This document shows, in pieces, positions 44,456 to 52,738 of a stretch of DNA of 64,000 nucleotides. The translations under genes were made by a program, and so were the position numbers. The DNA comes from Rhodoplanes sp. Z2-YC6860 (GTDB lineage Bacteria; Pseudomonadota; Alphaproteobacteria; Rhizobiales; Xanthobacteraceae): positions 62,001 to 126,000 of the forward strand of contig NZ_CP007440.1 in assembly GCF_001579845.1 (NCBI RefSeq), given 5' to 3'. Positions within the stretch are counted from its first letter, which is position 1. Each line of letters starts with the position of its first letter. The notes beneath the pieces were generated by a model. That model was given only the letters and a program-made list of their open reading frames with translations. It was not told the origin of the DNA and ran no database searches.

Positions 44456-45766
44456 TCATCGCGACACGTGGTGCGGAAGCCATAGCGCGAGCTCGGGCCA
44501 CAGAATCACCAGCGCTAGCACCGCGAACATCGTCAAATGGAACGGGATGGTGCCGACGATCACTTCGGCGAGCTTGCCCTCCCAGATGCTTTGGATGACG
44601 AACAGGTTGATCCCAATCGGCGGCGAAATTTGACCGAGCTCGACAAAGAGAACGAGCACCACACCGAACAGCAACGGATCGATGCCGTAGCTTGGCAGGA
44701 TCGGGAAGATCAGCGGCACCGTGATCACGATCATGCCGAGGCTTTCGATCAGGCAGCCGAGCACGGTGTAGAGCACGAACAGCGCCAGGAAGAACTCCAG
44801 CCGCGACAGATTGAGACCGACGACGAAGGCCGTCACCTTCTCGCCGACGCCGGCAAAGCTGATCGCGTAGGAGAAGATGTAGGCGGTGAAGATGATGAAC
44901 AGGATGTTGCCGGAAAACTTGATGGTGCTGTTCATCGCCTCGATCACGCCGCCCAGCGTGAGGTTGCCGAAGGTCGCGCCAAGAATGATCGCGAGAATAC
45001 AGCCGATGGTGGCGCCCTCGGTCGTGGTGACGAGACCGGCATAGATGCCGCCCAGCGTGCCGCCGATCAGGACACCGAACGGCAGCACATCGGACAGCGC
45101 CGCCAGAAACTCCTGCAGCGAACGCGGCCCGGATTCGCGCGGCGCGACACCGGGCACCATCAAGGCGTGCACGCCGATATAGCTCATGAACGCCGCCGTC
45201 ATGATCAAGCCGGGCACGACGCCGGCCATGAACAGCTTCGGCACCGAGGTTTCGGTGAACGTGCCGTAGACGATCATGCCGAAGCTCGGCGGCAGCAGGA
45301 TGCCGAGCGTGCCGCCGGCGGCGAGCGATCCTGCCGCCAGCCGCCTGTCGTATTTCCGCTGGATCAGCTGCGGCAGCGCCACGCCGCCGATCGAGGCCGC
45401 GGTCGCGATGCTCGAGCCGCTGACGGAGGCAAAAATCGCGCAGCCCGCGATATTGGTCTGCAGCAGGCCGCCCGGAAGCCTGGCGACGAGCTTGGCGAGG
45501 CCGGAATAAATCCGGCTGCTCAGCCCGCTGACGCGAAGGATTTCCGCCATCAGCATGAACAGCGGCACGCAGGTCAGCACAAAGCTGTTCATGCTGCCCC
45601 AGCTCACCAGCCCCAGGCTGTTGAGGCTCGGCAAGCCGCCTTGCAACAGCAGATAGAACATCGCCGGCACCGCGATCGCGAACGGCACCGCCATGCCGCA
45701 CACCAGCAGCGTCAAGAAGAACGCGAAGGTGACGATGATCTGAAGATCAGGACTCACGCGCGTCAC
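44456..45766 (-). CDS. TRAP transporter large permease (DctM family)
   Basis: 436 residues, about 12-13 hydrophobic helices. Family motifs: TLLVCGMAVPFAIAVPAMFY, ASVSGSSIATAASIGGVALP (the GSSxATxxxxG core) and PSFGMIVYGTFTETSVPKLF. It works with the small permease and binding protein to take up an acidic solute using the sodium gradient. It overlaps the DctQ gene by 20 bases. The substrate class, commonly dicarboxylates, sialic acids, ectoine or aromatic acids, is not shown. Confidence 0.93.
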   Translation of the reverse strand: MTRVSPDLQIIVTFAFFLTLLVCGMAVPFAIAVPAMFYLLLQGGLPSLNSLGLVSWGSMNSFVLTCVPLFMLMAEILRVSGLSSRIYSGLAKLVARLPGGLLQTNIAGCAIFASVSGSSIATAASIGGVALPQLIQRKYDRRLAAGSLAAGGTLGILLPPSFGMIVYGTFTETSVPKLFMAGVVPGLIMTAAFMSYIGVHALMVPGVAPRESGPRSLQEFLAALSDVLPFGVLIGGTLGGIYAGLVTTTEGATIGCILAIILGATFGNLTLGGVIEAMNSTIKFSGNILFIIFTAYIFSYAISFAGVGEKVTAFVVGLNLSRLEFFLALFVLYTVLGCLIESLGMIVITVPLIFPILPSYGIDPLLFGVVLVLFVELGQISPPIGINLFVIQSIWEGKLAEVIVGTIPFHLTMFAVLALVILWPELALWLPHHVSR

Positions 45767-46262
45767 CCGTCTTCGCGATGATCGTCCGCAGGACGGCCAC
45801 CTTGGCGGCGAGCGTGCGCAGCACCGAGAAACACAGCGCTGCCGCTCCCAGCGCCATCACGGCCTGCGGAATCCAGAGCGGCGTCGCGAGGTAGGTCGGC
45901 GCATGATCGCCGAACCGGTACGACGTGATCTCGAAGCGCACCAATTGCCACAACAGCAGCGCGCAGAACGCCAACGACAGAAGATCGAAGATGACATGCG
46001 ACACCGCGCGGCCGAACGGCGAAAGCCGCGACTGCACCAGCTCGACGTGATGGAAACTGTTGTTGATCTGGCAGATCGACAGGCTGACGAAGCTGGTCAC
46101 CACCAGCATGTAGCCGCCGAGTTCGTCCGATATCTCGAAGGAAAAGTTGAACAGCCCGCGCGTCACGATGTCGACGCCGATCACCACGAGCATCACGACC
46201 AACGCCGCGAAGCAGGCGAGCCGGCAGGCCCGTTCGACGACGCTTTCCTTGAGCTTTTCCAT
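45747..46262 (-). CDS. TRAP transporter small permease (DctQ family)
   Basis: 171 residues with four hydrophobic helices (ACFAALVVMLVVIGVDIVTR, GGYMLVVTSFVSLSICQIN, VSHVIFDLLSLAFCALLLW, and a C-terminal helix in IPQAVMALGAAALCF). N-terminal ERACRLACF matches the family. It is cotranscribed with DctM (overlap 20 bases). It is separated from DctP by a 188-base gap containing a palindromic repeat. Confidence 0.9.
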   Translation of the reverse strand: MEKLKESVVERACRLACFAALVVMLVVIGVDIVTRGLFNFSFEISDELGGYMLVVTSFVSLSICQINNSFHHVELVQSRLSPFGRAVSHVIFDLLSLAFCALLLWQLVRFEITSYRFGDHAPTYLATPLWIPQAVMALGAAALCFSVLRTLAAKVAVLRTIIAKTGDARES

Positions 46263-46286
46263 TAGGTCGTCACAGGCAGACCCACC

Positions 46287-46421
46287 CCGTCATCCTGAGG
46301 CGCGAGCCATAAGCGCGTATACGCGCGTCTTCGACGCGCTTTGGCGAGCCTCGAAGGACGACGGCCCGGCTGGGGCCGCATCCTTCGAGGCCCGCCTTCG
46401 GCGGGCACCTCAGGATGACGG
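46287..46421. repeat. Dispersed inverted repeat inside the TRAP operon
   Basis: A 135-base element with outer arms CCGTCATCCTGAGG (46287-46300) and CCTCAGGATGACGG (46408-46421). Internal palindromes include CCCGCCTTCGGCGGG and TCGAAGGA/TCCTTCGA. It lies between dctQ and dctP and resembles repeats of Bradyrhizobium-type genomes. It could reduce or terminate transcription between the binding-protein and permease genes. Confidence 0.85.
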
Positions 46422-46450
46422 ATCGACAATCCGTCCGTTTCAACATCGAT

Positions 46451-47458
46451 CTACTTTCCAAGCGCAGCGCGCACCTTGCCGAGCGCCTCGACAATCTCCG
46501 GGCCACGCGATTTCGCCCAATCGTCCCAGTAGGGCTTCATCGCCTCGACCGCACGCGCGCTATCGGCCGGCGTGGGCTTGGTGAAGGTGTATCCGGCCTT
46601 GGTGAGAACCTGCACCGACTCCTCTTCCTCTTTCTGCATCGTCTCCTGATCCCAGCGCGCGGAATCCTGGGCGGTCTTGCGCACCTTGCCCTGAAGATCG
46701 GGCGACAGCTTGTTGAAGGCCTCGGTGTTGGCGATGAAGTAGGAGTTGTTGACGTTGACTATCAGCGGATAGCCGTATTTGAGCAGGTCCTTCCACAGCA
46801 CCGCGCCGACCCCGGCGGTAAAAATGCCGTCGACCACGCCGCGATCGAGTGCCGACGGAACCTCCGGCGCGCTCATCGTGATCGAAGTGCCGCCGAAGCG
46901 CCTCACGAACTCGCCCTGCTCCGGCTGCGCGACGCGCATCTTCAGGCCCTTGAGATCGTCGAGCGCTTCGAGCTTCTTGCGCCCCCACATGAATTGCAGC
47001 GGATAGGTGTACGAGGCGAGCAGCGTCGAACCCTTCTGCGCGTAGGTCTTCTCCAGATACGGCTTGAGCACCGCATCGGCCTTGGTGAAATCGTCATAGG
47101 ACTGGATGAGCATCGGCAGCCGCAGGATGCCGGCGGCCGGAATGTTGCCCGAGTTGAACAGATCGTCGCCGATCTGCACGTTGTTGGTCCCCACCGCCTG
47201 CGTGATGTTGCTGGCGTTGATCTGCAGCGTGCCTGACAGGTGCAGCCGCACCTTGAGCGCGCCGCCCGTCGCCTTCTCGATCTCCTCGGTGAACAGCTTC
47301 GCGCCGCGCGACGTTGCGAAATTCGGCGCCGATTGGTGCATGTAGAAATTCCACTCCTCGGCGGGCGCCTGCCCACTGAAAAGCAGCAGGACGCTCAGCG
47401 ACAAGCCAAACGTCGCCGCAACAGGCGTGCATGAAGCCTTCGGATTCTGCTCGGCCAT
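46451..47458 (-). CDS. TRAP transporter solute-binding protein (DctP family)
   Basis: 335 residues. Signal peptide about 1-34 (AATFGLSLSVLLLFSGQAPA). The mature protein starts EEWNFYMHQSAPNFATSR and contains the ligand-clamping FTEEIEKATGGALKVRL and the KMRVAQPEQGEFVRRFGGTS Arg region. It captures the solute in the periplasm and passes it to DctQM. It is first in the operon; the repeat after its stop suggests unequal expression of the binding protein and permease, as is common. Substrate undetermined. Confidence 0.93.
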   Translation of the reverse strand: MAEQNPKASCTPVAATFGLSLSVLLLFSGQAPAEEWNFYMHQSAPNFATSRGAKLFTEEIEKATGGALKVRLHLSGTLQINASNITQAVGTNNVQIGDDLFNSGNIPAAGILRLPMLIQSYDDFTKADAVLKPYLEKTYAQKGSTLLASYTYPLQFMWGRKKLEALDDLKGLKMRVAQPEQGEFVRRFGGTSITMSAPEVPSALDRGVVDGIFTAGVGAVLWKDLLKYGYPLIVNVNNSYFIANTEAFNKLSPDLQGKVRKTAQDSARWDQETMQKEEEESVQVLTKAGYTFTKPTPADSARAVEAMKPYWDDWAKSRGPEIVEALGKVRAALGK

Positions 47459-48492
47459 GGCGATCCCTCCTCGCGTCGCCAGTGGACTGGCGATCGTCGA
47501 ATTCTGTTTTTCGTAATTTGCGAGGAAGCCTAGGGACGCGTGATTTTGCTGTCAACGCGTGGGCATCTTGCGAGCGCACTATGCATTGATCCAGTCGATC
47601 CCAAAATCAGAGTGCGAATTTCCTTCGAAGCACTCGTCAGACTCCAAGCGACATTGAAGCACGATCGCTTGATGTCTTGCCGAGAGCGGCAACATGATGA
47701 CGGTGCCCGTGGCAGCGGGGCGATGGTTGGCGGCGGCGAGGCACACCAAAACAGCGGGCGAACCTCCTTCATTTTTTTGTTCTCTTGACTTACTATATTG
47801 TTCTTGATATGTACTGACCTATCCCGCTCACTGAGGGCGTCTTCCGGAGACGTTCGGCTGATGGAGCGGGATGTGGCGCCTGCAGGCGTGGGTCGTTCCC
47901 ACGTCCCAGGGTGCGATGCCATCGTCCGTCCCCGATGAGGGGGCCGCCTTCAGTGGCAGGGCGCGATCGGGTGAAGGGCCAAGGCAACGCGGCCTTAGGT
48001 GAAGGGTTCGTCCCGCACCGTCCGATCGAATCTCGAACGGCGGTATCGCAATAAATCGCCGCGGTGGAGCGCCGGAAGGCGCGCCTGCCCCACAAGGGCG
48101 GGCGGGGTGCCTTCGCAAAGGTGCCCCAGTGAGACCTGCGCCGTTTCGGCGCTCCGCCTCCCTCAGGGGAGGCATGAAAGAACCCGGGCATGGCCCGGAA
48201 AACCGACAGGGAAATCTGGCGATCCGCGCGATCCATCGCGTGGAGCCGAGGACGCATGTCTGCATGACAACAAAATATGCAAAGTGCGTGACGTTCTCTC
48301 CACACGGTCATTCCGGGGCGCGCCGAAAGGCGCGAACCCGGAATGACCGCGGTGTGGGACGTGACCAGAACGGAAAGCGATCCATCTGCGACTCGAAGGG
48401 CGCCGGTTTTGCGCTATCCTCCGCGTGCCTGAAGCGACGAGACGGCGCCGCGTCAAACGACGGCGCGCAGCGCTCGGCACGGAGGAGACGTC
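47459..48492. other. 1-kb gene-free region with GC-rich structured sequence
   Basis: No convincing gene. From about 47820 to 48180 the sequence is very GC-rich and full of short palindromes: ATCCCGCTC...GAGCGGGAT around CGTCTTCCGGAGACG (near 47820-47872), GTGGGTCGTTCCCAC near 47888-47902, CCCGGGCATGGCCCGG near 48181-48198. Frames on both strands are low complexity and lack ribosome sites. It looks like an assembly of repeat elements or an unannotated RNA, followed by the palindrome at 48301 and the Bug gene promoter. Its left end should hold the TRAP operon promoter. Confidence 0.5.
48301..48356. repeat. Palindromic repeat with TCATTCCGGG arms
   Basis: CACAC-CG-GTCATTCCGGG ... CCCGGAATGAC-CG-CG-GTGTG with a CGCG/CGCG inner stem and a CCGAAAGG loop. 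The arms are nearly perfect over 16 pairs. It is distinct in sequence from the other palindromes of the window and lies about 130 bases upstream of the Bug gene. Confidence 0.8.
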
Positions 48493-49464
48493 ATGGCTGC
48501 AATTTCCAAATTGCTGATGGCTGTCCTGTGCGCGGCATTCGCAACGCAAGCCCACGCGCAGAAATATCCGGATCATCCGGTGAAGGTCGTGGTCGGCTTC
48601 GCGGCGGGCGGCGGCACCGATGTCGCCGGCCGCGTCATTGCACAGAAACTCTCGGACGCGACCGGCCAGAGCTTCGTGGTCGAGAATCGCACCGGCGCAA
48701 GCGGGCTCATCGCCTCGGAGCAGGTCGCGAAAGCGCCGGCCGACGGTTACACCATCATGGTCGGCAGCCAGACCACGCTTGCGGTCGCGCCGGCGCTCTA
48801 CAAGAAATTCCAGCTCGACGTGGTGAAGGATCTCACCGGCATGGCGATGATCGGCGTGTCACCGCTGGTTGCCGTGGTCAATGCCAGCTCGCCGATCCGA
48901 TCGATCAAGGATCTGGTCGCCGAGGCCAAGGCCCGCAACGGCACCATGAATTTCGGCTCGGGCGGCGTCGGCACCACCCCCCACATGGCCGGCGAGCTGC
49001 TCGCCTTCAATGCCGGCGTGAAGCTGGTGCATGTCGCCTACCGCGGCGAAGCGCCCGCGCTGAACGATGTGCTGGGCGGGCAGATTCCGTTCATGTTTTC
49101 CAACCTGTCGGTGGTGAAGGGCAATATCGAGGGCGGCAAGCTGCGGGCGCTGGCGGTGACGACCACGCAACGTGTGCCGTCGCTGCCGGACGTGCCGACG
49201 CTCGCCGAGACCTTCCCGGGTTTCGATGCGGCGACCTGGTTCGTGCTGGTGGCGCCCGCCGGCACGCCGCGCGAGGCGATCACGCGGATCAACGCCGAGA
49301 CGAAGAAGATCGTGAAGACGCAGGATTTCCAGCAGCGCTTCGATCAGCTCGGCATGATCCCCGATCAGGACCGCACGCCCGACGAGATCAACGCCTACAT
49401 CAAGGCCGAAATCGCCAAGTGGGCGAAGGTCATCAAGGACGCCGATGTGAAATCCGCCGACTAG
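48493..49464 (+). CDS. Bug/TctC-family solute receptor
   Basis: 323 residues. Signal peptide about 1-22 (LLMAVLCAAFATQAHAQ). Family blocks: KYPDHPVKVVVGFAAGGGTD, SFVVENRTGASGLIASEQVA, and C-terminal INAETKKIVKTQDFQQRFD. GGAGGAG lies just before ATG 48493. No permease genes follow; the next feature is a palindromic repeat and then miaB. It is the third Bug receptor in the window and marks the right end of the accessory block. Confidence 0.92.
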   Translation: MAAISKLLMAVLCAAFATQAHAQKYPDHPVKVVVGFAAGGGTDVAGRVIAQKLSDATGQSFVVENRTGASGLIASEQVAKAPADGYTIMVGSQTTLAVAPALYKKFQLDVVKDLTGMAMIGVSPLVAVVNASSPIRSIKDLVAEAKARNGTMNFGSGGVGTTPHMAGELLAFNAGVKLVHVAYRGEAPALNDVLGGQIPFMFSNLSVVKGNIEGGKLRALAVTTTQRVPSLPDVPTLAETFPGFDAATWFVLVAPAGTPREAITRINAETKKIVKTQDFQQRFDQLGMIPDQDRTPDEINAYIKAEIAKWAKVIKDADVKSAD

Positions 49465-49470
49465 CCAGCT

Positions 49471-49626
49471 CTCGTGTCCCGGGCGCAGCGCGGCATGAGC
49501 GAAGCGAATGATGCGCTGCAGACCCGGGACCCCGGTTTCTTTCTTTATGCGGATGCTAACCGGGGTCCCGGAACAGCGGTGCACCGTTCCGCTTCGCTTC
49601 ACGCTGCACCGCGTCCGGGACACGAG
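49471..49626. repeat. Inverted repeat at the accessory/core junction
   Basis: 156 bases with arms CTCGTGTCCCGG-GCGC and GCGTCCGGGACACGAG, and a second internal pair GACCCGGGACCCCGGTT / AACCGGGGTCCCGG (about 49521-49573). It begins seven bases after the Bug gene and ends 133 bases before miaB. It is a typical rhizobial dispersed palindrome and may also terminate transcription. Confidence 0.85.
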
Positions 49627-49759
49627 AGCGGAATCGGGTTTTCCTTTTGACCCAAAAACCGCTAAGACCACGCCGTGCAGGGCTTGCAAACGCGCCCCGC
49701 GCAACCGATTTAACCATCTGACCAAACAACGGAAATTGGCTGAACCAGCCGCCGAAGGC

Positions 49760-51160
49760 ATGACCGGACCCAGGAAGCTCTTCGTCAAGTCCTACGGCTG
49801 CCAGATGAACGTCTACGATTCCCATCGTATGGCGGACACGCTCGCGCCCGAGGGCTACGTCGAGACCGCGACCGCCGACGATGCCGACCTGGTCATCCTC
49901 AACACCTGCCACATCCGCGAGAAAGCCGCCGAGAAGGTCTATTCCGAGCTCGGCCGGCTGCGCGTGATGAAGGAGACAGCGGCAACGCAGGGCCGCGACG
50001 TCAAGATCGCGGTGGCGGGCTGCGTCGCGCAGGCCGAAGGCGATGAGATCGTGCGCCGTGCGCCGACGGTCGATCTCGTGGTCGGGCCGCAGAGCTATCA
50101 CCGGCTGCCCGAGATGCTGAACCGTGCCGCGAGCGGCAAGGTCATCGAGACGGAATTTCCGGCTGATGACAAATTCAATCACCTGCCGCCGCCGAGCAAG
50201 GCCGCGACGCGCAAGCGCGGCGTCTCGGCTTTCATCACGGTGCAGGAAGGCTGCGACAAGTTCTGCACGTTTTGCGTCGTGCCCTACACGCGCGGCTCGG
50301 AAATCTCGCGTCCGGTCGACAAGATCGTCGCCGAAGCCGAACGGCTCGCCGACGCCGGCGTGCGCGAGATCACGCTGATCGGCCAGAACGTCAACGCCTA
50401 TCACGGCGATGACGTCGATGGCCGCCCTTCGACGCTCGGCCGTCTGCTGCACCGGCTCGCCGAAATCCCCGGCGTCGCACGGCTGCGCTACACCACGAGC
50501 CATCCGCGCGACATGGATACCAGCCTGATCGCGGCACATCGCGATCTGCCGGCGCTGATGCCGCAGCTTCATCTGCCGGTGCAGTCGGGCTCCGACCGCA
50601 TGCTCGAGGCGATGAACCGGCGTCACACCCGAGCCGATTATCTGCGCGTGGCCGAGCAGTTGCGCGCCGCGCGACCCGACGTCGCGTTTTCGTCGGACTT
50701 CATCGTCGGATTTCCCGGAGAGAGCGATGAGGATTTCGAGGACACCATGCGGCTCGTGGCCGAGGTGGATTTCGTCGCGGCGTACACGTTCAAATATTCG
50801 CCGCGCGCCGGCACGCCTGCGGCGGAGATGGAGCAGGTCTCCGAAGCGGTGAAGGACGAGCGGCTGCAGCGGCTGCAGCACGACATCGAGCGTCGGCAGA
50901 CCGCATTCCTGACGCGCTGCCAGGGTGGCACGTTCGACGTGCTGTTCGACCGCACCGCCCGCCGTCCGGGCCAGATCTCCGGGCGCTCGCCGTATCTCCA
51001 GACCGTGCAGGTCATGGCGCCGATATCTTTGATTGGTGAAGTGGTTCCCGTGAAAATCACCGACGTTGGGCGCAACACTCTGTTCGGCGCTCTGGCTGAT
51101 CCTCTTGCGAATTTGCCGCGGCAGGCGGACCATATTCAGATCGAGACGTTAGGAGCCTGA
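49760..51160 (+). CDS. miaB: tRNA-2-methylthio-N6-dimethylallyladenosine synthase
   Basis: 466 residues. Radical-SAM methylthiotransferase acting on i6A37 of tRNAs. The N-terminal UPF0004 domain has cysteines in [22 protein letters not shown] and [13 protein letters not shown]. The radical-SAM CxxxCxxC is in [17 protein letters not shown] near residue 160. A TRAM domain ends the protein (about 395-460). Length is normal. The start is ATG 49760. Its stop overlaps the phoH ATG by one base (TGATG), the usual core arrangement. Confidence 0.97.
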   Translation: MTGPRKLFVKSYGCQMNVYDSHRMADTLAPEGYVETATADDADLVILNTCHIREKAAEKVYSELGRLRVMKETAATQGRDVKIAVAGCVAQAEGDEIVRRAPTVDLVVGPQSYHRLPEMLNRAASGKVIETEFPADDKFNHLPPPSKAATRKRGVSAFITVQEGCDKFCTFCVVPYTRGSEISRPVDKIVAEAERLADAGVREITLIGQNVNAYHGDDVDGRPSTLGRLLHRLAEIPGVARLRYTTSHPRDMDTSLIAAHRDLPALMPQLHLPVQSGSDRMLEAMNRRHTRADYLRVAEQLRAARPDVAFSSDFIVGFPGESDEDFEDTMRLVAEVDFVAAYTFKYSPRAGTPAAEMEQVSEAVKDERLQRLQHDIERRQTAFLTRCQGGTFDVLFDRTARRPGQISGRSPYLQTVQVMAPISLIGEVVPVKITDVGRNTLFGALADPLANLPRQADHIQIETLGA

Positions 51161-52200
51161 TGTCGTTGCAATCGCTCGGATCCGGACAGGGACTGGGGAC
51201 TTCCAAGGAAGGCACGCCGACGCAGGTCGTACTTGCATTCGACGACAACCGCCACGCCTCGGCGCTGTTCGGCCAGTACGGCCAGAATCTCGCGCTGGTC
51301 GAGCGCCGCCTCGGCGTCGCCGCCGAACAGCGCGGCAATCACGTCACCATCGAAGGCTCGCGTGACGCCGTCGAGCAGGCGCGCCGCGTGCTTGAAAGTC
51401 TCTACGAGCAGATCAAGCGTGGGCAGGATCTCGCCTCGGGCGATGTCGAAGGCGCCATTCGCCTCGCCATTGCGCAGGGCTCGCTGTTTGATGACGAGGC
51501 CGCCTCGACGAAGAGCGGTTTCGAGCAGATCAATCTGCGCAAGCGTCCGGTGCGGGCGCGCACCGCCGCGCAGGACGCCTACATCCGCGCCTTGCGCAAG
51601 AACGCGCTGGCGTTCGGCATCGGCCCGGCCGGCACCGGCAAGACCTGGCTCGCGGTCGCTCACGCGGTCGCGTTGTTCGAACGCAAGGAGGTCGATCGCG
51701 TGGTGCTGTCACGGCCTGCGGTCGAGGCCGGCGAGCGGCTCGGCTTCCTGCCGGGCGACCTCCGCGAAAAGATCGATCCTTATCTGCGGCCGATGTACGA
51801 CGCGCTGTTCGATCTGATGGATGCGCGCATCGTCGAGCGCGCGCTGCAGACCAACGAGATCGAGATTGCACCGCTTGCCTTCATGCGCGGCCGCACGCTG
51901 TCGAATGCGGTCGTCATTCTCGACGAGGCGCAGAACACCACGACCATGCAGATGAAGATGTTCCTCACCCGCCTGGGCGAGAACAGCCGCATGATCGTCA
52001 CCGGCGATCCGAGCCAGATCGACCTGCCGCCGGGGCAGATGTCGGGCCTCGTGGAGGCGACGCAGCTTCTCGAGAACGTCGAAGGCATCGGCATCGCGAG
52101 CTTCGGCGCCGAGGACGTGGTCCGGCACGAGCTGGTGGCCAAGATCGTCGCGGCCTACGACAAGGCCGACGCGGCGCGCCGGCGCGGAGCCAAGGAGTGA
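51160..52200 (+). CDS. phoH: PhoH-family ATPase (PhoH-like, YbeZ type)
   Basis: 346 residues. P-loop ATPase linked to rRNA/RNA maturation together with YbeY. Walker A GPAGTGKTWLA near residue 151, Walker B VVILDEAQN near 246, and the family region LSRPAVEAGERLGFLPGDL plus TGDPSQIDLPPGQ. The N-terminal KH-like region occupies about 20-100. It is translationally coupled to miaB and to ybeY (four-base overlap ATGA-type), consistent with a shared role. Confidence 0.95.
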   Translation: MSLQSLGSGQGLGTSKEGTPTQVVLAFDDNRHASALFGQYGQNLALVERRLGVAAEQRGNHVTIEGSRDAVEQARRVLESLYEQIKRGQDLASGDVEGAIRLAIAQGSLFDDEAASTKSGFEQINLRKRPVRARTAAQDAYIRALRKNALAFGIGPAGTGKTWLAVAHAVALFERKEVDRVVLSRPAVEAGERLGFLPGDLREKIDPYLRPMYDALFDLMDARIVERALQTNEIEIAPLAFMRGRTLSNAVVILDEAQNTTTMQMKMFLTRLGENSRMIVTGDPSQIDLPPGQMSGLVEATQLLENVEGIGIASFGAEDVVRHELVAKIVAAYDKADAARRRGAKE

Positions 52201-52730
52201 GCGCCAGCCCGCGCAACAGCCGGGCGAAGACCGTCAAAATCGAGGTCATCGTCCGGTCGGCACTGTGGCAAAAGCGCCGCACCGCTAAAACAGTGATCAG
52301 AAAAGCGATTTCGGCCGCCGCCGTTGCCGCCTCAACGCGGCCTGCCGAGCTTGCTATCGTGCTGGGCAATGATTCGGGGATTCAAGCGCTTAACCGCGAC
52401 TGGCGCGGCAAGGATCAGCCCACCAACGTGCTGTCGTTTCCGGCAGCGCCGGTCCAAGGCGCGCGGAAAGGCAGCGGCAAGTCCCGGGTTCCAGCCCCAT
52501 ATATCGGTGACATCGTCATCGCTTATCAGACGACCGCCCGGGAGGCGGTTGCCGAGGGCAAGCCATTCGACCACCATCTGGCCCACCTCGCCGTCCACGG
52601 ATTTCTGCATTTGCTCGGCTATGACCACGAGAATGACCGCGACGCCGAAATCATGGAGGGGATGGAACGCCGGATCCTCAAGCGTCTCGCGATCCCTGAC
52701 CCTTACGCATCGAGCGTCCCAACCGGCTGA
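52197..52730 (+). CDS. ybeY: Endoribonuclease YbeY, 16S rRNA 3' maturation
   Basis: 177 residues. Zinc-dependent single-strand RNase. The metal motif is HLAVHGFLHLLGYDHEND (H-x3-H-x5-H) near residue 130. Upstream RDWRGKDQPTNVLSFPA, with the conserved Arg and the NVLSFP strand, is also characteristic. The N-terminal region has some extra basic residues. GTG 52197 overlaps the phoH stop. It acts on the ribosome together with PhoH and Era in other bacteria. Confidence 0.95.
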   Translation: MSASPRNSRAKTVKIEVIVRSALWQKRRTAKTVIRKAISAAAVAASTRPAELAIVLGNDSGIQALNRDWRGKDQPTNVLSFPAAPVQGARKGSGKSRVPAPYIGDIVIAYQTTAREAVAEGKPFDHHLAHLAVHGFLHLLGYDHENDRDAEIMEGMERRILKRLAIPDPYASSVPTG

Positions 52731-52738
52731 CACACCCC

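Noticed and set aside
47793-48311. 172-codon minus ORF in the gene desert
   Set aside because: Low-complexity Arg/Pro-rich translation of palindromic DNA with no ribosome site; read as noncoding repeat-like sequence.
49556-51133. 525-codon minus-strand frame
   Set aside because: Antisense of miaB, whose radical-SAM cysteines are clear on the plus strand.
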